A DNA stretch of 8,615 bases. Source: a bacterium BMS3Bbin07. GTDB taxonomy: Bacteria > Nitrospirota > Thermodesulfovibrionia > Thermodesulfovibrionales > JdFR-85. Position numbers and translations under genes: made by a program. The stretch is from assembly GCA_002898135.1 (NCBI GenBank), contig BDTQ01000165.1, positions 1 through 8,615 on the forward strand. The letters run 5' to 3'. Below, one piece after another: positions 5,303 through 8,615 of this stretch. Under the pieces are notes generated by a model, which saw nothing but the letters and a program-made list of their open reading frames with translations, had not been told where the DNA came from and searched no databases. Numbering within the stretch: position 1 is the first letter of the stretch; every line of letters starts with the position of its first letter.

Positions 5303-8141
5303 TATCTTTCCCCCTGAGCTCTTCCAGTTTATTTATGCTCTCGATAATCCTCTCTTTCTTTTGCATAAATTCATTATACTTCATTTTTTCTTTCTCAACA
5401 ACATTCTTTGGTGCCTTTCTTATAAAATCTTCATTGAGAAGTTTCCTGTCAAGAGACGAAATGGATTGCTCGACCTTTTGCAGATCCTTTCTGAGTCTTT
5501 TGATTTCAGCATCGACATTCAAAAGCCCTTCGAGCGGGACATAAACCTCAAGGTGGTCCTTGACCGAGGTGGCAACTCCCTTTCCTTTTGTAACCTCTGT
5601 CCCGATGCTGAGTTCCCTGGTCCTTGCAAGTTTACTTATATACAGGGAGTTTTCGGCAAGTATTTCCTCTGTTTCCTTATTGTAGGGTCTTATGAGTGCG
5701 AAGAGTTCAAGTGATGGTGCTATGTTTAACTCACCGCGAATAGTCCTTATTCCTGTGATAGCCTCCATGATATAGGACATCCTCACTTCGGCCTCAATAT
5801 CTCTCTCCTTGTAATGAGGGAACGGACTGAGCATGATACTCTCACCCTTGTGGGGAATTGTCTGCCAGACTTCCTCTGTAACAAACGGCATAAAAGGATG
5901 CAGCAGCCTGAGAGAGCTTTCGAGGATATAAAGCAGGCATTTCAGCGTTGCAATCCGGAGCGCGTTATCGTCTGTATTGTTATAAATAACGGGTTTTGAG
6001 AGCTCTATGTACCAGTCACAGAATTCATGCCAGATAAATTGATAGATTGAAGTGGCAGCGTCGTTGAACCTGTATTCCGTCAGGGCCGTGTTGATGTCGT
6101 CTGAAGTCTTTGCGAGCCTGCTCAGTATCCATCTTCCCGGAGTATCAAGGTCTTCCTGCCATTTTTTATCGCTCAATGGCAACGCCTGTTCTCCAGCAAT
6201 ATTTGTATTTATAAACCTTGAAGCGTTCCAGAGCTTGTTAATGAAATTCTTGTATCCCTCAACCCTTTCCTCAGAGAATTTTATATCCCTTCCCTGTGCG
6301 GCAAAGGCTGTAAGTGTGAACCTGAAGGCATCTGCCCCGTATTTATCAATCAGTATGAGCGGATCAATTACATTACCCTTTGATTTACTCATCTTCTGTC
6401 CCTTCATATCCCTGACGAGTGCGTGGATATAAACATCTCTGAATGGCACGTCATCCATAAATTTCAGGCCCATCATTATCATCCGTGCAACCCAGAAGAA
6501 TAGTATATCGAATCCTGTAATCAGCACATTCGTGGGGTAAAATGTCTCAAGATCCTCTGTCTTCTCAGGCCAGCCAAGGGTGGAAAAGGGCCACAGGGCA
6601 GAGGAAAACCAGGTGTCCAGCACATCGGGGTCGCGGAGCAGTTCCTTGCTGCCGCAATACGGACATTCTCCAGGGTCCTGCCTTGAACATATCGGGGTTA
6701 CGGATTTATCTATCTTGACGGTATTGGCATTTTTCATAATATCTTCGGGAGCAAGGCCCCTCAGCCTTAATTCCGTATATGTTCCGGCCTGAACGCTGTC
6801 TCCGCCGACATTCAGGGGCTTGTGGAAACTTATATATATGAGGTCTCCATGGTGTTGTCCCTCCTCTGTCCTGCAGTAAGGGCAGTACCAGACGGGTATT
6901 TGATGGCCCCACCATATCTGTCTGGATATGCACCAGTCTCTTATATTCTCCATCCATGCGTAATAGCTGTTTGACCAGCCCTCGGGGATAACCTGGATAT
7001 TTTCGTCCCGTACGGCCTTTATTGCGTCTTCGGCAAGTTCCTTGACATTTACATACCACTGTACTGTTGAAAAGGGTTCGATTATGGTCTTGCACCTGTA
7101 ACAGTGTCCAACGGAGTAGACGTGTTTTTGTTCTTTCTCGATTAGGTCGAGTTCCTTTAAATCCTCAATCACCTTTTTTCTGCATTCGTACCTGTCAAGT
7201 CCGGCATACCTTTTCCCCGCTGTATCTGTCATTGTTCCGTCTTCGGCAATAACCGTGATAAAGGGAAGGTTGGGGGTCTGTCTTCTGGCCATTGCCTCGT
7301 CATTAAAGTCATGCGCAGGGGTGACCTTTACAGCTCCGGTGCCGAACTTGGGGTCTACCATCTCATCTGCAATTATGGGGATCTCTCGTCTTGTCAGGGG
7401 GAGTTTGATCCTCTTGCCTATAAAGTCTTTATACCTGCTGTCCTCCGGGTGTACGGCCACGGCACTGTCTCCAAGCATGGTCTCAGGCCTTGTAGTGGCC
7501 ACTACTATGTATCCGCTGCCGTCAGTCAGGGGGTAACGTATGTATATGAGTTTTCCCTCAAGGTCTTCATGCTCCACCTCAAGGTCGGAAAGTGCCGTAT
7601 GGCATCTTGGGCACCAGTTGATCAACCGGAGGTCCCTGTAAATCTGACCATCCTGAAAGAGTCTTACAAAGACCTCCCTGACAGCCGCTGAAAGCCCCTC
7701 GTCGAGTGTGAACCTCTGCCTTGACCAGTCACAGGAGGCCCCCAGACGCTTGAGCTGGTTGATTATTCTCTCCCCGTATTCTCGCTTCCACTCCCACACC
7801 TTCCGGATGAATTCCTTTCTGCCAAGGGTATAACGGTCGATTCCCTCCTTTGCCAGTTCTCTCTCTACTACATTCTGTGTTGCGATACCTGCATGGTCGG
7901 TCCCCGGCAGCCACAATGCCCTGTATCCGTGCATTCTTTTCCAGCGGATAAGTATATCCTGAAGTGTTGCGTTCAGGGCATGTCCCATATGTAAGGAGCC
8001 CGTGACATTCGGGGGAGGGATTACTATACAGTATGCTTCTCCGTCCGGGTTTATTTCCGGTCTGAAGAATCCTTCCTTTTCCCAGAGTTTATACCATTTC
8101 ATCTCATCTTCGAACCTGTAGCTCTTCTCAAGTTCACTCAT
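5295..8141 (-). CDS. valS: Valyl-tRNA synthetase (ValS)
   Basis: 948 residues, a full-length class Ia synthetase that charges tRNA-Val with valine in the cytoplasm. The Rossmann domain has PPPNVTGSLHMGHA (42-55) as the HIGH motif (51-54) and GQKMSKSKGN (581-590) as KMSKS (583-587). The CP1 editing domain, which removes mischarged threonine, spans about 200-345 with ATTRPETMLGDSAV (215-228) and GTGAVKVTPAHDFND (267-281). Two zinc-knuckle pairs are visible: C177/C180 with C347/C350, and C420/C423 with C493/C496. Residues about 424-492 between the second pair are longer than in ValS proteins I know. The anticodon-binding domain follows, and a Lys/Glu-rich coiled coil (about 875-945) forms the usual C-terminal tRNA-binding arm. 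The ATG is supported by AGGAG 8 nt upstream. It is the first gene of a three-gene minus-strand group and has a good promoter at 8300-8328. Confidence 0.98.
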   Translation of the reverse strand: MSELEKSYRFEDEMKWYKLWEKEGFFRPEINPDGEAYCIVIPPPNVTGSLHMGHALNATLQDILIRWKRMHGYRALWLPGTDHAGIATQNVVERELAKEGIDRYTLGRKEFIRKVWEWKREYGERIINQLKRLGASCDWSRQRFTLDEGLSAAVREVFVRLFQDGQIYRDLRLINWCPRCHTALSDLEVEHEDLEGKLIYIRYPLTDGSGYIVVATTRPETMLGDSAVAVHPEDSRYKDFIGKRIKLPLTRREIPIIADEMVDPKFGTGAVKVTPAHDFNDEAMARRQTPNLPFITVIAEDGTMTDTAGKRYAGLDRYECRKKVIEDLKELDLIEKEQKHVYSVGHCYRCKTIIEPFSTVQWYVNVKELAEDAIKAVRDENIQVIPEGWSNSYYAWMENIRDWCISRQIWWGHQIPVWYCPYCRTEEGQHHGDLIYISFHKPLNVGGDSVQAGTYTELRLRGLAPEDIMKNANTVKIDKSVTPICSRQDPGECPYCGSKELLRDPDVLDTWFSSALWPFSTLGWPEKTEDLETFYPTNVLITGFDILFFWVARMIMMGLKFMDDVPFRDVYIHALVRDMKGQKMSKSKGNVIDPLILIDKYGADAFRFTLTAFAAQGRDIKFSEERVEGYKNFINKLWNASRFINTNIAGEQALPLSDKKWQEDLDTPGRWILSRLAKTSDDINTALTEYRFNDAATSIYQFIWHEFCDWYIELSKPVIYNNTDDNALRIATLKCLLYILESSLRLLHPFMPFVTEEVWQTIPHKGESIMLSPFPHYKERDIEAEVRMSYIMEAITGIRTIRGELNIAPSLELFALIRPYNKETEEILAENSLYISKLARTRELSIGTEVTKGKGVATSVKDHLEVYVPLEGLLNVDAEIKRLRKDLQKVEQSISSLDRKLLNEDFIRKAPKNVVEKEKMKYNEFMQKKERIIESINKLEELRGKDNE

Positions 8142-8195
8142 ATTTAAAGCTCCTGTCTCTGCTATTTCAATAGTAAATTTATTTCAGCATGATTG

Positions 8196-8209
8196 TGCTG
8201 TGCACAGCA
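8196..8209. repeat. Perfect 14-bp palindrome in the valS leader, with a third half-site
   Basis: TGCTGTGCACAGCA is self-complementary. A further CAGCA (8185-8189) lies just to the left, so TGCTG at 8196-8200 can pair with either CAGCA copy, giving two mutually exclusive small hairpins. It sits 55-68 bp before the valS start, downstream of the proposed transcription start. It may be an operator or an RNA structural element; no known regulator site is recognised. Confidence 0.4.
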
Positions 8210-8299
8210 TTCTTTCTTGTCAGGAACGGCCATATTTTTAACAACTCAAGGTTATCTCTGAACAAATCCTTATTACAGAAGATGCATTGGGTGGGGGAA

Positions 8300-8328
8300 A
8301 TTATATATTTTTTTGTCCTTTACGTCAA
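8300..8328 (-). promoter_or_regulatory. Near-consensus sigma-70 promoter for valS
   Basis: On the minus strand TTGACG (8328-8323), exactly 17 nt, then a perfect TATAAT (8305-8300). Transcription would start near 8293 and give a leader of about 150 nt before the valS ATG. This is the best promoter match in the window and makes valS, the solenoid gene and nadC a likely operon. Confidence 0.75.
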
Positions 8329-8422
8329 GGGGGCGAGAAAAGAATTCAAAATTCAGATATTAAATCCAGTATTTAAGCCACTCTTTATGATTTAAAATTT
8401 AAGGGTTAAGATAGCGTTATTT

Positions 8423-8615
8423 TCAGAGTATAGACTTAATCTCCTCGACCTCCCGGTTAATAATGGTCTCAGCAAGGTCAGGGACGGTTTCCCATATGAT
8501 CTTTTCGATCTGCTGTTTTAACGAGGAACTTAACTCTTCCATCATATTACTGATGGTCTCTTCTATGAGTCGGGGGGCGGTATCAAGTATAATCTTCTCT
8601 ACTGCCGGTTTCATG
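8423..8615 (-). CDS. C-terminal fragment of a protein with amphipathic helical repeats (continues beyond window)
   Basis: The frame ends at a TGA (8425-8423) and stays open to the right edge, so only about the last 63 residues are seen; the Met at 8614 is probably internal. Two 31-residue-spaced copies are clear: VEKIILDTAPRLIEETI and IEKIIWETVPDLAETII. They are amphipathic helices that share the pattern (V/I)EKII..T.P.L.E. Similar tails (of VEK..WE.VP.LAE..I..EI type) occur, as I recall, at the C-termini of response-regulator-like and PilZ- or zinc-ribbon-type proteins of Geobacter and related bacteria. A receiver-domain protein is therefore a fair guess, but the N-terminus is not visible. 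It is co-oriented with valS, 281 bp upstream. The gap holds the valS promoter and leader but no convincing terminator for this gene. Confidence 0.7.
   Translation of the reverse strand, partial: MKPAVEKIILDTAPRLIEETISNMMEELSSSLKQQIEKIIWETVPDLAETIINREVEEIKSIL

Noticed and set aside
6706..7095. Minus-strand 129-codon frame and other long frames within valS
   Set aside because: They overlap the clearly conserved ValS reading frame and encode Arg/Cys-rich, motif-free products; they are shadows.
8162..8233. Possible 23-residue leader peptide upstream of valS on the minus strand (starts MAVPDKKECC)
   Set aside because: Only one valine codon, no Shine-Dalgarno before its ATG, and no terminator/antiterminator pair behind it, so valine attenuation is not supported.
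8142..8293. T-box riboswitch in the valS leader
   Set aside because: The leader is short, lacks a T-box consensus sequence and has no intrinsic terminator before valS.
8340..8410. AT-rich partial inverted repeats (ATTTAA/TTAAAT type) after the rightmost gene
   Set aside because: Short, imperfect and expected by chance in such AT-rich DNA; no GC stem with T-run for a terminator.

Overview
The window comes from a bacterial chromosome with ordinary housekeeping content. Bacterial hallmarks are ScpB, a bacterial-type NadC, a tRNA-Arg with encoded CCA, strong Shine-Dalgarno sequences and sigma-70-like promoters. The lineage cannot be fixed from the sequence. The gene mix (an Ino1 followed by a CDP-inositol-forming fusion enzyme, ValS near a protein of the amphipathic-repeat type seen in Geobacter-like genomes, CobO) would suit a Nitrospirota/Thermodesulfovibrio-like or deltaproteobacteria-like anaerobe. 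That placement is inference only.

Layout, left to right: the 3' end of a corrinoid adenosyltransferase gene (+, 1-249) converges on scpB (-, 282-806). A 438-bp non-coding gap (807-1244) holds a probable promoter and two hairpins. It leads into a tight two-gene operon (+): inositol-1-phosphate synthase (1245-2339) and, one base later, a fused inositol-phosphate cytidylyltransferase / CDP-alcohol transferase (2341-3654). A tRNA-Arg(ACG) (-, 3668-3744) has its own promoter and sits tail-to-tail with that operon. A perfect 19-bp hairpin (3855-3899) closes the minus-strand group valS (8141-5295), a tail-anchored 15-residue-repeat protein (5302-4820) and nadC (4752-3907). A near-consensus promoter (8300-8328) and a leader of about 150 nt precede valS. 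The right edge carries the C-terminus of a further minus-strand gene with two helical repeats.

Two items stand out. The inositol operon holds every step from glucose-6-phosphate to CDP-inositol plus a membrane transferase. In hyperthermophiles this makes di-myo-inositol phosphate; a related CDP-inositol route makes ether phosphoinositides in Rhodothermus. The small protein between valS and nadC reads as seven near-perfect 15-residue beta-solenoid turns followed by a C-terminal membrane anchor, and I do not recognise it as a characterised family. Everything else looks like standard core metabolism and translation. I see no mobile elements, CRISPR arrays, phage genes or defence genes.
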